From the NCBI GenBank assembly GCA_903835555.1, contig CAILNN010000223.1:1-46229 (forward strand): DNA of 46,229 nucleotides. Reading direction: 5' to 3'. The notes beneath the pieces are model-generated. The model was given only the letters and a program-made list of their open reading frames with translations, ran no database searches and was not told the DNA's origin. Shown in pieces: positions 7,713 to 16,406 of this stretch. Each line of letters begins with the position of its first letter. The first letter of the stretch is position 1. Source of the DNA: an uncultured Verrucomicrobiota bacterium (lineage in GTDB: Bacteria; Verrucomicrobiota; Verrucomicrobiia; Limisphaerales; UBA9464). Made by a program: the position numbers and the translations under genes.

Positions 7713-7928
7713 CTAACGGTACCGAGCGTGCGCAACCGGTTGTGGGGCATTTGTCGTTGTGCTGCCCGCTCCTTGGTTGCCGGTCGTCAAAACGCCAATT
7801 TGGAATTTTTGCGGTGCCGGGGCCTTTTGGGCTTGGCTATTTGAGGCACACCCCGCGAACAGCGACGTTGCCACCCCAAAAATCACAGCCGCAACACAAG
7901 CGGCAGGACGGTTCAAACATGTTTTCAT
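7713..7928 (-). CDS. Small predicted lipoprotein
   Basis: The 71-residue product has a lipoprotein signal peptide: a basic N-terminus, a hydrophobic AACVAAVIFGVATS, and the lipobox LFAGC, with the lipidated cysteine near residue 27. The mature part is short and low-complexity (Gln, Ala, Pro, Thr, Asn). The ATG at 7928 is preceded by AAAGGA, a good ribosome-binding site. I cannot suggest a function. The stop lies 31 bases from the end of the convergent protease gene. Confidence 0.65.
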   Translation of the reverse strand: MKTCLNRPAACVAAVIFGVATSLFAGCASNSQAQKAPAPQKFQIGVLTTGNQGAGSTTTNAPQPVAHARYR

Positions 7929-8217
7929 ACGAATCCTTTCCCGGAGGATTCCAGATCCCCCGTCTACATTGATGTTTTATTGACACTAGACCCGAAAAAT
8001 CGGGTTTCAAGAGAGAAAATGCACTGATGCCGTAACGAAGTGAACAATCCTGGATAAAATCACCGATAACCTGACATCTTTAACGGTAACGATCAGATTG
8101 CAAATCCGGGAGTCTTTCGTGAATTTAATGAACAGGGGCAGGCCCGACCTGCTACTCGAAATCGATTCTTTCTGTGATGTTCGGAAACACAAAGCGCGTC
8201 GTCACCCAACCCGTCCC

Positions 8218-10194
8218 CTACGGTGTCTTCGCACGTGGCTCCTTTGCAAAATCGGCTTCGGTCGCCGTACTGAGGAAATCCACAGTCCAATCGGTCCACA
8301 GAAACTTCTCCCCGCGACGCTCCACTTGGATCCAGTTCTTCCATCGGCCAGGCCCAAAGCTGTGCTGGCGGTGACAAAGAATGGAGACTGCCGAGTCAAC
8401 AATGCGCAAACCCGGTTGGTTCACCACTTCACCAAAACCGGCGTACCACATGGCTCCGAAGATTTCAGTACGGCTGCCATTGAGCAGCTCCACCTGAGGG
8501 TTGGGATGCTCAATCTTGCTGCCCAAAATCCACAAGTTGCCCCCGTCATTGACCAATCCCAGTCCCGGTGACACTTCGTAATTAAAGTACCGGCACCAGG
8601 TACTGGCACCGGGATGTCGCATGTAGAGTCCGCCGCAGACGTCGTCGATGAATACATCCCCCGCAGCCTCCTGATACACCGAGCCATTGATGTCGCGAAC
8701 GATGAGAGCCCGCCGACTCAGTTGATGGATGTCCATGTGCCCATGCCCCCAACTCGGCATGAAGCGCTCGATGACCACTGCCGGTGCCGTCCCATCGCGC
8801 ACGTCAAGTCGTTCGGCATTCACGTACGCCTCGCAGGCCAGGAACCGCTGGACATTTCCCCGCAGAACCAATTGTTTACAGGAATACGCCTTGCCTGCCG
8901 GGAAATAGACGACTTTGGCCCCACTATCGATCGCCTTCTGAACCGCGGACGTATCGTCCGTCTTGTCATCGCCTTTTGCCCCGAATTTCAGGACATTGGC
9001 CCACTCGGTCTTCACATCACCCCACGAGACCTCTGGCGCTTCCCGGACCGGCAAATGGAGAGTCCGATTGACGCAATCGGGAAAGGCCTTGGTGACGGGA
9101 CCATAGGAATACTCGTCGATATCGCCCTTGACGGACAACTTGTCATCCGCCGTCGATTTCAATGCCAAGCCATATCCAGTCACGCGGATATTTCGTCCGA
9201 AGAAATGTTTTTCGTTGGGCTTTCCGTCGATCAGGATGGCCGGTTGGTCCGGGCTTCCGCCGTTCAACTCCGCATCAATCAAAGTGACATGGGAGGTCCA
9301 TCGATTACCGATCCACAAAGCTGGCGATCGATTCTCGCTCCGAATCCGGTGCAGCATGAGTACCTCGTAGGGCGACCGAATCCCTGCCTTTCTCTGCCCC
9401 TTGAGCGCCGCATCCCAGACGGTGAAGGAATTTAGATTGGCCGCCCAGATGCCATAGTCAAAGCCGATGATTTCAACATGCCGTACGACCGCCGGCCCGG
9501 AATCGCCGGTAAATCCAATATCCAAACCGATTGCTCCCTGGCCATCTTGGCTGACGATCTTCACCGCGTGGACGCATCCTTGATTGCTCGCGTTAAACTG
9601 AACCCCAGCCGCCCCTGGATTGCCGCTGCCGGTGTCCACCGTTAGGTTCCGGATGGCATTGCGAAAGTGCTGCGCCACGGTTTCCCCCGTCCACACCACC
9701 CCGCGAGCCAGCGGGCGTCCAATGTCCTTATTCTTTTCATCGATTCCCACCGTTTGAAAGTCTGCGCAGTGGTCTTGCAATTGGATGATGGTCCGATCCC
9801 GGCTTTCCCCTTGTAATATCGTCAATCTCTGATGGAGCGGATCGCGACCGTCAATTTTTTGGCCCGGATGCCGTCGGCGTGAAATGCCGAATTCAATTTG
9901 ATGGGAAACCCGATACGTACCGTTGGGTAGGTAAATAATCCGGTTTGCCGACGGGTAATCGTCCAGCGCCGTTTGAATGGCGTCGGTGTCATCGGCCACA
10001 CCGTCTCCCTTGGCATTGTACGGTGCCTTGGTTACGTCAATGACCCCGGCGTCATCCGGGAAAACAACTGGCTCTTCCGAATCTTGGAACAACGGCTGTA
10101 AATGGGGGATCACCTCCGCAGCCCAAAGTCCACCCCCCACTACCAAGGATGCCACTATCGTAAGGATTGGATAGATGAGTTTGCTCATTTGCAT
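8218..10194 (-). CDS. Exported GH55/pectate-lyase-like double beta-helix protein
   Basis: The product is about 658 residues. After a signal peptide (SKLIYPILTIVASLVVGGGLWA) it contains two pectate_lyase_3-type openings: APYNAKGDGVADDTDAIQTA near the N-terminus and LKFGAKGDDKTDDTSAVQKA near residue 405. Each is followed by an IYLPNGTY- or VYFPAGKAY-like strand. Two tandem right-handed beta-helices are the architecture of GH55 exo-beta-1,3-glucanases, so polysaccharide degradation is likely, but I could not identify the catalytic residue. The frame is open to a TTG at 10218; ATG codons at 10194 and 10188 directly precede the signal peptide. Confidence 0.75.
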   Translation of the reverse strand: MQMSKLIYPILTIVASLVVGGGLWAAEVIPHLQPLFQDSEEPVVFPDDAGVIDVTKAPYNAKGDGVADDTDAIQTALDDYPSANRIIYLPNGTYRVSHQIEFGISRRRHPGQKIDGRDPLHQRLTILQGESRDRTIIQLQDHCADFQTVGIDEKNKDIGRPLARGVVWTGETVAQHFRNAIRNLTVDTGSGNPGAAGVQFNASNQGCVHAVKIVSQDGQGAIGLDIGFTGDSGPAVVRHVEIIGFDYGIWAANLNSFTVWDAALKGQRKAGIRSPYEVLMLHRIRSENRSPALWIGNRWTSHVTLIDAELNGGSPDQPAILIDGKPNEKHFFGRNIRVTGYGLALKSTADDKLSVKGDIDEYSYGPVTKAFPDCVNRTLHLPVREAPEVSWGDVKTEWANVLKFGAKGDDKTDDTSAVQKAIDSGAKVVYFPAGKAYSCKQLVLRGNVQRFLACEAYVNAERLDVRDGTAPAVVIERFMPSWGHGHMDIHQLSRRALIVRDINGSVYQEAAGDVFIDDVCGGLYMRHPGASTWCRYFNYEVSPGLGLVNDGGNLWILGSKIEHPNPQVELLNGSRTEIFGAMWYAGFGEVVNQPGLRIVDSAVSILCHRQHSFGPGRWKNWIQVERRGEKFLWTDWTVDFLSTATEADFAKEPRAKTP

Positions 10195-10600
10195 GGTGTC
10201 GCGGTTGAATAGGACCAAATCATCCCAGCCTCAGGCATTCCCAGCAAGTTCCACGCCCTCGTTATAATTGGCTACAATTCAAGACCTCTTGTGGAAGCCG
10301 AAGGCTTCCAAGCCATTAGCCGGTGGTTGAGCGTAGCGACACCACCGGATCATGGCCATTCATAGCAATGCACCCCGGCAGGGGTGCCAGCAAGATACAT
10401 ATCCACCGAAATCTCGAAGCTCAATGAATCTGTCCGAGTTAGTTTGGCAATCAATTCTCTGAAAGCCGAACCGCGTCGAACTAGGGCCCACCATTTGACG
10501 GCTTTCCAGTTGACAAATCAGTCCATTACGGTGCCTAATGGCCGTGACCCCATTGTTAGTTGTAAAAGCCATAGCCCAGGGCTACTGGGCGTGAAAAACT
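10195..10600. other. Intergenic region rich in hairpins
   Basis: About 400 bases between divergent genes. It holds three perfect hairpins at 10292-10387 and a fourth (GCCCAG/CTGGGC, 10574-10590) that ends ten bases before the start of the large Ig/PA14/LamG gene. Promoters for both divergent genes should lie here, but I cannot identify boxes with confidence. Confidence 0.5.
10292..10387. repeat. Cluster of three stem-loops
   Basis: The first is TGGAAGCC-GAA-GGCTTCCA at 10292-10310. The second is CCGGTGGT (10320-10327) with ACCACCGG (10341-10348). The third is GCACCCC-GGCA-GGGGTGC at 10370-10387. All stems are perfect. I recognise the type from dispersed repeats in related phyla, but copy number cannot be shown here. 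Confidence 0.75.
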
Positions 10601-13600
10601 ATGAAACGATCCTGTATCAACGTGGTAACAGGCTTGGCCCTCTTGGCCGCCTATACTGCGAGCGCCGCTTCCATCGGCGTTCAGTTCCTCGGACGCGACC
10701 AGTTCCCTTCTGGAAATCCTGGAGTACCGAGCCTTGCCCCGAGCCAAGTCGCTGGTGTTGTTCCCCAGCCCAATTGGAATTCAGTCGATGATCAATACGG
10801 CTTCACGGTGGCTAACGTCGGCGAAGCCGGTCCTTTGGTCGATAGCACCGGTGCTGCCACCACCGTAACCATCGCCTTTAATGGTAACGATAGCTGGGAC
10901 AATGATGTGAATCCATCCTTGCTAACAACCGCAAATGCCCAATTGATGGCCGGTATCATTAAAGCGGGCGGCGGAGTCGGTGCGACCGAATCGTTCCAAT
11001 TCAACAATCTCCCAGATGCCACCTATGATCTCTATGTCTATCTCGACATGAATGGCGATGGGGTCGCCGCCAATGTGACGGACTCCGACAGCATCACCAC
11101 GTTCTATGTCACCGAATGGCATAAGTTCCTTGATACCAACAGCTTCGTTCAGGCAGTCAACACCGATCCAAATGGGACTCGTGACCTCGGTAACTATGTG
11201 GTGTTCCGAAACTTGGGAACCTACGGTCGCTCCAGCCTCGGTGTCAGCGTTTCGCATCAATTGAGCGCCGATGGAACCACCCACGGTGACGGCACCGGTG
11301 TTCCCGCTCTCCAATTGGTTAAGGTCGGGCCTCCCGCTGTCAACACCCACTCGGTTTCCGTCACCGCGCAGCCCGCCAATCGACGCGTCTTGGTCGGTGA
11401 TACCAATGTTTCCTTCTCCATCAGCACCGCCGGTCCTGTCTTCGGCATCCAATGGTTTAAGAACGGTTCCGCCATCGCAGGTGCCACCACCGCCACCTAC
11501 TTGGCTCCAGCTATTACCCCCGCTGACAACGGGGCGATCTTCTATGCCGCCGTTAGCAACAACGTCAACATCGCCATCAGCTCGAATGCCGTCGTGACGG
11601 TCGGTTCAACCGTTATCTCGACTCAGGGTGCTCGCGATGATTTCTATAGCGGCTCTGCCCGAGCGGACCTTGAACCACCCGGAACCGTTCCGGGCGACCC
11701 AACCTCCACCTCCTACTGGTACTCCATCGATAATGGCGGAGGACGTGGCAACAACTACACCGACGTCGTTTCCGGGTATTTCCATCCTCCCGCTTCCGGT
11801 AACTATGTGTTCTTTATCTCGACCGACGACGATTCTGATTTCTGGTTGAGTACCGATGATACCCAGGCAAATGCACATGTCATCGCCAGCGAGACCGGTT
11901 GGTCTAATCCGCGCGAATGGACCGTTTCGGCTGGCGGCAGCGACTTGACTCAGAAGCGCTCTGACACCGATGCGTTGTCCGGCTGGCCCACCGCCACCGC
12001 GACGGGTGCCACCATTACCTTGGACGCCAGCAAGCAATACTATTTTGCCATCGTCCATCATCAGGGTGGCGGCGGTGACCCGCTGACGGCGACCTATAAG
12101 CTGGCTACCGATCCCGACCCCGCTGTCGGTTCACCCAGCCAGCTCGCAGGCTCCGTTATTACCTCGGCACCTCATCCCATCCTGGATGGTGGTTACATCT
12201 CCTTCACCAATCAGTTGACCAATGTCACCATCCTCCAAAGCCGTCCTGCGACCCTCACCATCGGTGCGGTGGGCCGTTATGTGGGCGATGACATCCTGAC
12301 CCAACCCGTGGTTCTCCAATGGCAGGCCGCTGGTCCGGGCTCTTCAACCTTCACCAATATTCCGGGTGCCACTGGCACCACATACACCACTCCTGTTACC
12401 AAGCTGTCCGATAATGGGGATCAATACCGAGTTCTCGCCTCCGACTTCGGTGCGTCCGGCACGAGCGCTGTTGCCACGGTTACCATCACGCCAGACACCG
12501 TTCCTCCGCTCCCGACCGTCGTCAATTCCGTCAGCGCCTCGCTCAAGACGATTGTGGTGACCTTCAATGAGCTGCTCGACCCTGTGTCGGTTACTAATGT
12601 TGGCAATTATGTGGTCAATCCAGGCAACATTACCGCTTCCGGCGCAACCTTGGATGCCTCTGGCACCGTAGTCACCGTGACGACCAGCTCACCTGTCGCA
12701 GGCGCACCTACGACCAATACTTTGTCCATCACCGGACTTAAGGACTTGGCAGGCAACCCAACCCCGGCAGGCACCTCCATCCAGTTCACCGCCCAATTGG
12801 TGACCTACGAAGACGACATCAAGTTCGACGGCCCGATTGCCTTCTACCGCTTCGAAGAAGCCGCTGGCGCATCCATCGCCAAAAACCTGGGTAGCAGTGG
12901 TATCGACGCCGTCTACTCTTCGGGTGACGAAGCCGCACCGGGTGCGGGAAGCCCCGGTGGTGCCGCTGTTGGCGACCCAGGTCCTCGCCCGCCTGCATTC
13001 GCCGGCTTCGCCGCTAACAACAAATCAGCCACCTTCGACGGTGCCACAACTTGGGTCGATACCACCCAGCAATATCTCCAGGCTCAAGGTGCCTTCACTT
13101 TGGAATACTGGGTATCTCCAGAGCGCACCAACACCGACGGAACAACCTGGGGTAATCGCGTCGGTATCGTCGGCCAAAACGACGCCATTGAATACGGATT
13201 CATCGACCCACAAACCATCCAAATCTGGACCCCCAATGGCGGCAGCATCAACTCCACCTACACCTATCTGGATGACGAATGGCATCATGTGGCCACCATC
13301 GCCGATGGAACGAGCATTAAGACCTACTTTGACGGTGTTCTCGTGACCAGCGGCGGAAACAATGCCAATGGAAATTATGGCACCTCTGCCTACAATGTTC
13401 ACATTGGCGGCGGTGGTGTGTTCGACGCCACTGGCAACTGGTTCAAGGGGCACATCGACGAAGTGGCCATCTTCTTGAAATCAATTCCTGCCGATCGCGT
13501 GGCTGCCCACTACAAGGCAGGCAAAGAAGGCGGCGTTATCACCACTAGCGGTGCCGTCTCGGGACCGAGTGCTACTTCGGCTAAACTGACCGCCTCTTCG

Positions 13601-13753
13601 GATGGTACCTCCATCACCATCTCGTGGACTCCCTCCGGTGGTACCTTGCAGTGGTCCGCCACTCCGAGCGGGCCATGGACGGACGCCGGAACGGCTAACC
13701 CAACGGTTTCTGCCTTGGGTGCCGGACCTGTGTTCTATCGCGTGAAGAACTAA
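10601..13753 (+). CDS. Large exported Ig/PA14/LamG-domain protein
   Basis: The 1050-residue protein has a signal peptide (VVTGLALLAAYTASAAS). The domains seem to be an N-terminal beta-sandwich (about 24-245), an Ig-like domain (about 250-335, FGIQWFKNGSAIAGATTATY), a PA14-like domain (about 342-530, SGYFHPPASGNYVFFISTDD), a second Ig-like domain, an SbsA-type Ig domain (about 638-720, TIVVTFNELLDPVSVTNVGN), a LamG/concanavalin-like domain (about 735-985) and a short C-terminal module (WTPSGGTLQWSATPSGPW to FYRVKN). Such proteins bind glycans or build the cell surface; no catalytic site is evident. The start at 10601 is set by the signal peptide. Confidence 0.8.
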   Translation: MKRSCINVVTGLALLAAYTASAASIGVQFLGRDQFPSGNPGVPSLAPSQVAGVVPQPNWNSVDDQYGFTVANVGEAGPLVDSTGAATTVTIAFNGNDSWDNDVNPSLLTTANAQLMAGIIKAGGGVGATESFQFNNLPDATYDLYVYLDMNGDGVAANVTDSDSITTFYVTEWHKFLDTNSFVQAVNTDPNGTRDLGNYVVFRNLGTYGRSSLGVSVSHQLSADGTTHGDGTGVPALQLVKVGPPAVNTHSVSVTAQPANRRVLVGDTNVSFSISTAGPVFGIQWFKNGSAIAGATTATYLAPAITPADNGAIFYAAVSNNVNIAISSNAVVTVGSTVISTQGARDDFYSGSARADLEPPGTVPGDPTSTSYWYSIDNGGGRGNNYTDVVSGYFHPPASGNYVFFISTDDDSDFWLSTDDTQANAHVIASETGWSNPREWTVSAGGSDLTQKRSDTDALSGWPTATATGATITLDASKQYYFAIVHHQGGGGDPLTATYKLATDPDPAVGSPSQLAGSVITSAPHPILDGGYISFTNQLTNVTILQSRPATLTIGAVGRYVGDDILTQPVVLQWQAAGPGSSTFTNIPGATGTTYTTPVTKLSDNGDQYRVLASDFGASGTSAVATVTITPDTVPPLPTVVNSVSASLKTIVVTFNELLDPVSVTNVGNYVVNPGNITASGATLDASGTVVTVTTSSPVAGAPTTNTLSITGLKDLAGNPTPAGTSIQFTAQLVTYEDDIKFDGPIAFYRFEEAAGASIAKNLGSSGIDAVYSSGDEAAPGAGSPGGAAVGDPGPRPPAFAGFAANNKSATFDGATTWVDTTQQYLQAQGAFTLEYWVSPERTNTDGTTWGNRVGIVGQNDAIEYGFIDPQTIQIWTPNGGSINSTYTYLDDEWHHVATIADGTSIKTYFDGVLVTSGGNNANGNYGTSAYNVHIGGGGVFDATGNWFKGHIDEVAIFLKSIPADRVAAHYKAGKEGGVITTSGAVSGPSATSAKLTASSDGTSITISWTPSGGTLQWSATPSGPWTDAGTANPTVSALGAGPVFYRVKN

Positions 13754-13787
13754 TCAACCTTCGCGAAACATTCTTTCGCGAATCTCA

Positions 13788-13820
13788 GGGGATCGGACAA
13801 TTGTCCGGTCCCCTTTTTTT
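13788..13820 (+). terminator. Rho-independent terminator
   Basis: GGGGATCGGAC and GTCCGGTCCCC form an 11-pair stem (one G-T wobble) with an AATT loop and seven T. It follows the large LamG gene. A second hairpin, TTCGCGAA repeated as its own complement (13760-13782), lies just before it. Confidence 0.9.
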
Positions 13821-13852
13821 ATCCACCCGAGCAGTGTCTTGAAACAGAGTAG

Positions 13853-13871
13853 AAGCGGCGTCTCGCCGCTT
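13853..13871. repeat. AGCGGC stem-loop, copy 1
   Basis: AAGCGGC-GTCTC-GCCGCTT forms a perfect seven-base-pair hairpin, preceded by CAGAGTAG. The same element recurs at 43952-43970 with a different loop and, decayed, at about 28069-28087. Confidence 0.8.
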
Positions 13872-13914
13872 ATCCCCAAAAGTCGCACGATGCCTTCACT
13901 CCCAGCGGGGAAAC

Positions 13915-14046
13915 GACGTTTTTTGTGGCTACCAAAGTCCAAGGCGCTCCCCTTATCCTGGAGCAAAGGGATGTCCGCCAGGTCTTGGAGTGCGCCAGCC
14001 CTCTGGCGCTTTGGAAAACAGCCGTGATTGGGACGGCGTCCAGAAT
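13915..14046 (+). repeat. Dispersed structured repeat, copy 1
   Basis: This copy begins near ACGTTTTTTGTGGCTACCAA and includes the core GTCCGCCAGGTCTTGGAG followed by the hairpin GCGCCAG-CCCT-CTGGCGC (13992-14009). It shares most bases with the copies near 28204 and 46101. Reading frames here (such as SARSWSAPALWRF) are translations of the repeat and should not be called genes. Confidence 0.8.
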
Positions 14047-14128
14047 TCACTAATGATCCCTTCAAGTCCCGAGGCAAAAACCGGCCCCCTCTTCTTCGTG
14101 CCTTCGGTGCCCAATTACGGGCGAAAAA

Positions 14129-16357
14129 TCACCCCTGAGCCCGAAACACCACCACACTCAGCGGCGGCAGCGTAAAAAGAGCCGACCACCGCTGGCCATG
14201 CACGCTAAATTCTTCTGCCGTCACCGCTCCCGCATTTCCCAAATTGCTCCCGCCATAGCGCTCACTGTCACTGTTTAAGACCTCTTCCCATCGCCCCGCC
14301 AGTGGCAAACCCACTCGATAATCGCGCCGCGCGTCTGGTGTCAGATTGAGGATAACGAGCACAATCCCCGCACGCTGCCGGTCGGCACCGGAGGCCCGCT
14401 CGTGGGACGGCGACTGCCGGACGAAGCTCAGCACGCTGTGCTCCTGGTCGCCGCAGTCCATCCACCAAAAACCGTCCGCCTCATAATCGCTTCGATAGAG
14501 CGCCGGTTCAGAACGGTAAAGCGCATTCAGATCGGAAACCCAATTCTGTAGACCCTGGTGATACGGACCCTGTCCCAGGAGCCACCAATCGAGGCTCGCA
14601 TTCTCGTTCCATTCAGCCACTTGCCCAAATTCACCACCCATGAACAACAGCTTTTTTCCCGGGAACATCCATTGATATCCCAATAATGCCCGGAGATTGG
14701 CAAACGCCCGCCAATCGTCCCCAGGCATCCGACGTCGAAGCGACCCCTTGCCGTGCACCACCTCGTCATGTGACAGCGGGAGGACGTAGTTTTCATGCAA
14801 ATGATAAAGCATGGCAAAAGTCAGGTCGTTTTGATGGTATTTTCTATAGACCGGGTCCCGCTTGAAGTACCCCAGGGTGTCATGCATCCACCCCATGTTC
14901 CATTTAAGGTCAAATCCCAACCCGCCCAACCACGGTGGACGCGAAACCATCGGCCAGGAGGTACTCTCTTCGGCGATGGTCAATACCCCCGGAAACTCGA
15001 CGTGGGTGACTTCATTGAATTCCCGTAGAAAAGCCACCGCTTCCAGATTCTCACGCCCGCCATACGCATTCGGAACCCATTCGCCCGACTTTCGGGAATA
15101 ATCCAGGTAGAGCATGGAGGCGACTGCATCCACGCGGAGCCCATCGACATGAAATCGATCCACCCAATAGAGCGCATTCGACGTCAGAAAGTTACGAACC
15201 TCATTCCGACCATAATTGAAGACCAATGTTCCCCAGTCCAACTGCGCTCCCTGTCGGGGATCGGCATGTTCGTAAAGCGCTGTGCCGTCAAAGCGAGCCA
15301 GCGACCAGTCATCGCGTGGAAAATGACCCGGAACCCAGTCAATCAAGACCCCAATCCCGGCAGCATGCAGGGCTTGGATCAAAAACTGAAGGTCTCCAGG
15401 GGTTCCGAACCGGCTGGTCGGGGCGAAGAATCCCGTCACTTGATAGCCCCAGCTCGGATAAAATGCATGCTCGGCCACCGGAAGAAACTCGACATGGGTG
15501 AATCCCATTCGGCGCAAGTAATCGATTAATGGACCGGCCAACTCACGGTAACTCAACGATTCATAGGCCGACCGTTTCTGCCACGAACCGAGATGCAGCT
15601 CATAGATACTAATCGGGGCATTCAACCATCGGCGCTTCTGCCTGTTCTGGATCCAGTCGCTATCATCCCAGGAGTCGGACCGTGTATCCCAAACGATCGA
15701 GGCATTTTTTGGGGGACGTTCGAAGAAGAATCCAAACGGATCGGTCTTCAAGCGCACGCGACCTTCGCTGTCCAAAAGCTCAAACTTGTAGAGACTCCCT
15801 TGACCAACTCCAGGAATAAAAACCTCCCAGACACCGGATGCTCCCACCAGGCGCATTGGGTGAGCCCGTCCGTCCCACTGATTCCAGGAACCCACCACCG
15901 ACACCCGCCGCGCATTGGGTGCCCATACCGCGAACGCCGTTCCTGAAACTCCATCGATGGTCCGAAGCTGAGCCCCAAGAATCTCGTATAACCGGCGATG
16001 CTTTCCCTCGCCGATCAAATGAAGATCCGTTTCGCCCAGGGTCGGGAGGAACGAGTAGGCGTCCCGGTATTGGTGCGTCTGACCCTGCTGGTCCGTAACG
16101 ACCAGATCGTAGGCATAGATTTCGCTGGATTCTGTGGTGGTACCTTCAAAGACAGCGGTATCTCCCAGTCGGTGCAGCGTCATCCGCGGACGCTTCAAGT
16201 CGTGACAGGGGATCAGCTCAACCCGCGCCGCATTGGGCAATTGCGCCCGAGCCACCAGACCATTGCCGTTTCCTAATGAATGCAGCCCGAGCAAGGAATG
16301 GGGCGACGCGTGGAGCACCCGGGAAAGCGACTCCAGCTCCTGGTCGGTGAGAATCAT
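14129..16357 (-). CDS. glgB: 1,4-alpha-glucan branching enzyme
   Basis: The 742-residue protein is a GlgB of normal length (about 730). It has two N-terminal CBM48-like modules (to about residue 230; the second contains FAVWAPNARRVSVVGSWNQW) and a GH13 (beta/alpha)8 domain. Catalytic motifs are DGLRVDAVASMLYLDY with the nucleophile Asp near 405, LTIAEESTSW with the acid/base Glu near 457, and LSHDEVVHGKGSL with the third Asp near 528. It introduces alpha-1,6 branches into glycogen. No other glycogen gene is nearby. The ATG at 16357 has no strong Shine-Dalgarno sequence. Confidence 0.97.
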   Translation of the reverse strand: MILTDQELESLSRVLHASPHSLLGLHSLGNGNGLVARAQLPNAARVELIPCHDLKRPRMTLHRLGDTAVFEGTTTESSEIYAYDLVVTDQQGQTHQYRDAYSFLPTLGETDLHLIGEGKHRRLYEILGAQLRTIDGVSGTAFAVWAPNARRVSVVGSWNQWDGRAHPMRLVGASGVWEVFIPGVGQGSLYKFELLDSEGRVRLKTDPFGFFFERPPKNASIVWDTRSDSWDDSDWIQNRQKRRWLNAPISIYELHLGSWQKRSAYESLSYRELAGPLIDYLRRMGFTHVEFLPVAEHAFYPSWGYQVTGFFAPTSRFGTPGDLQFLIQALHAAGIGVLIDWVPGHFPRDDWSLARFDGTALYEHADPRQGAQLDWGTLVFNYGRNEVRNFLTSNALYWVDRFHVDGLRVDAVASMLYLDYSRKSGEWVPNAYGGRENLEAVAFLREFNEVTHVEFPGVLTIAEESTSWPMVSRPPWLGGLGFDLKWNMGWMHDTLGYFKRDPVYRKYHQNDLTFAMLYHLHENYVLPLSHDEVVHGKGSLRRRMPGDDWRAFANLRALLGYQWMFPGKKLLFMGGEFGQVAEWNENASLDWWLLGQGPYHQGLQNWVSDLNALYRSEPALYRSDYEADGFWWMDCGDQEHSVLSFVRQSPSHERASGADRQRAGIVLVILNLTPDARRDYRVGLPLAGRWEEVLNSDSERYGGSNLGNAGAVTAEEFSVHGQRWSALFTLPPLSVVVFRAQG

Positions 16358-16406
16358 GAGCCAAGCTTATCGCCCACAGCGATGGCTGGCAATTACCGTA
16401 AAACGG

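Noticed and set aside
7990-8005. ACCCGA-AAAA-TCGGGT hairpin as terminator
   Set aside because: The stem is short, no T run follows on either strand in the expected direction, and the nearest gene end is over 200 bases away.
8614-9435. 273-codon plus-strand frame opposite the GH55-like gene
   Set aside because: It is antisense to a well-supported gene with signal peptide and clear motifs; its own translation shows no family.
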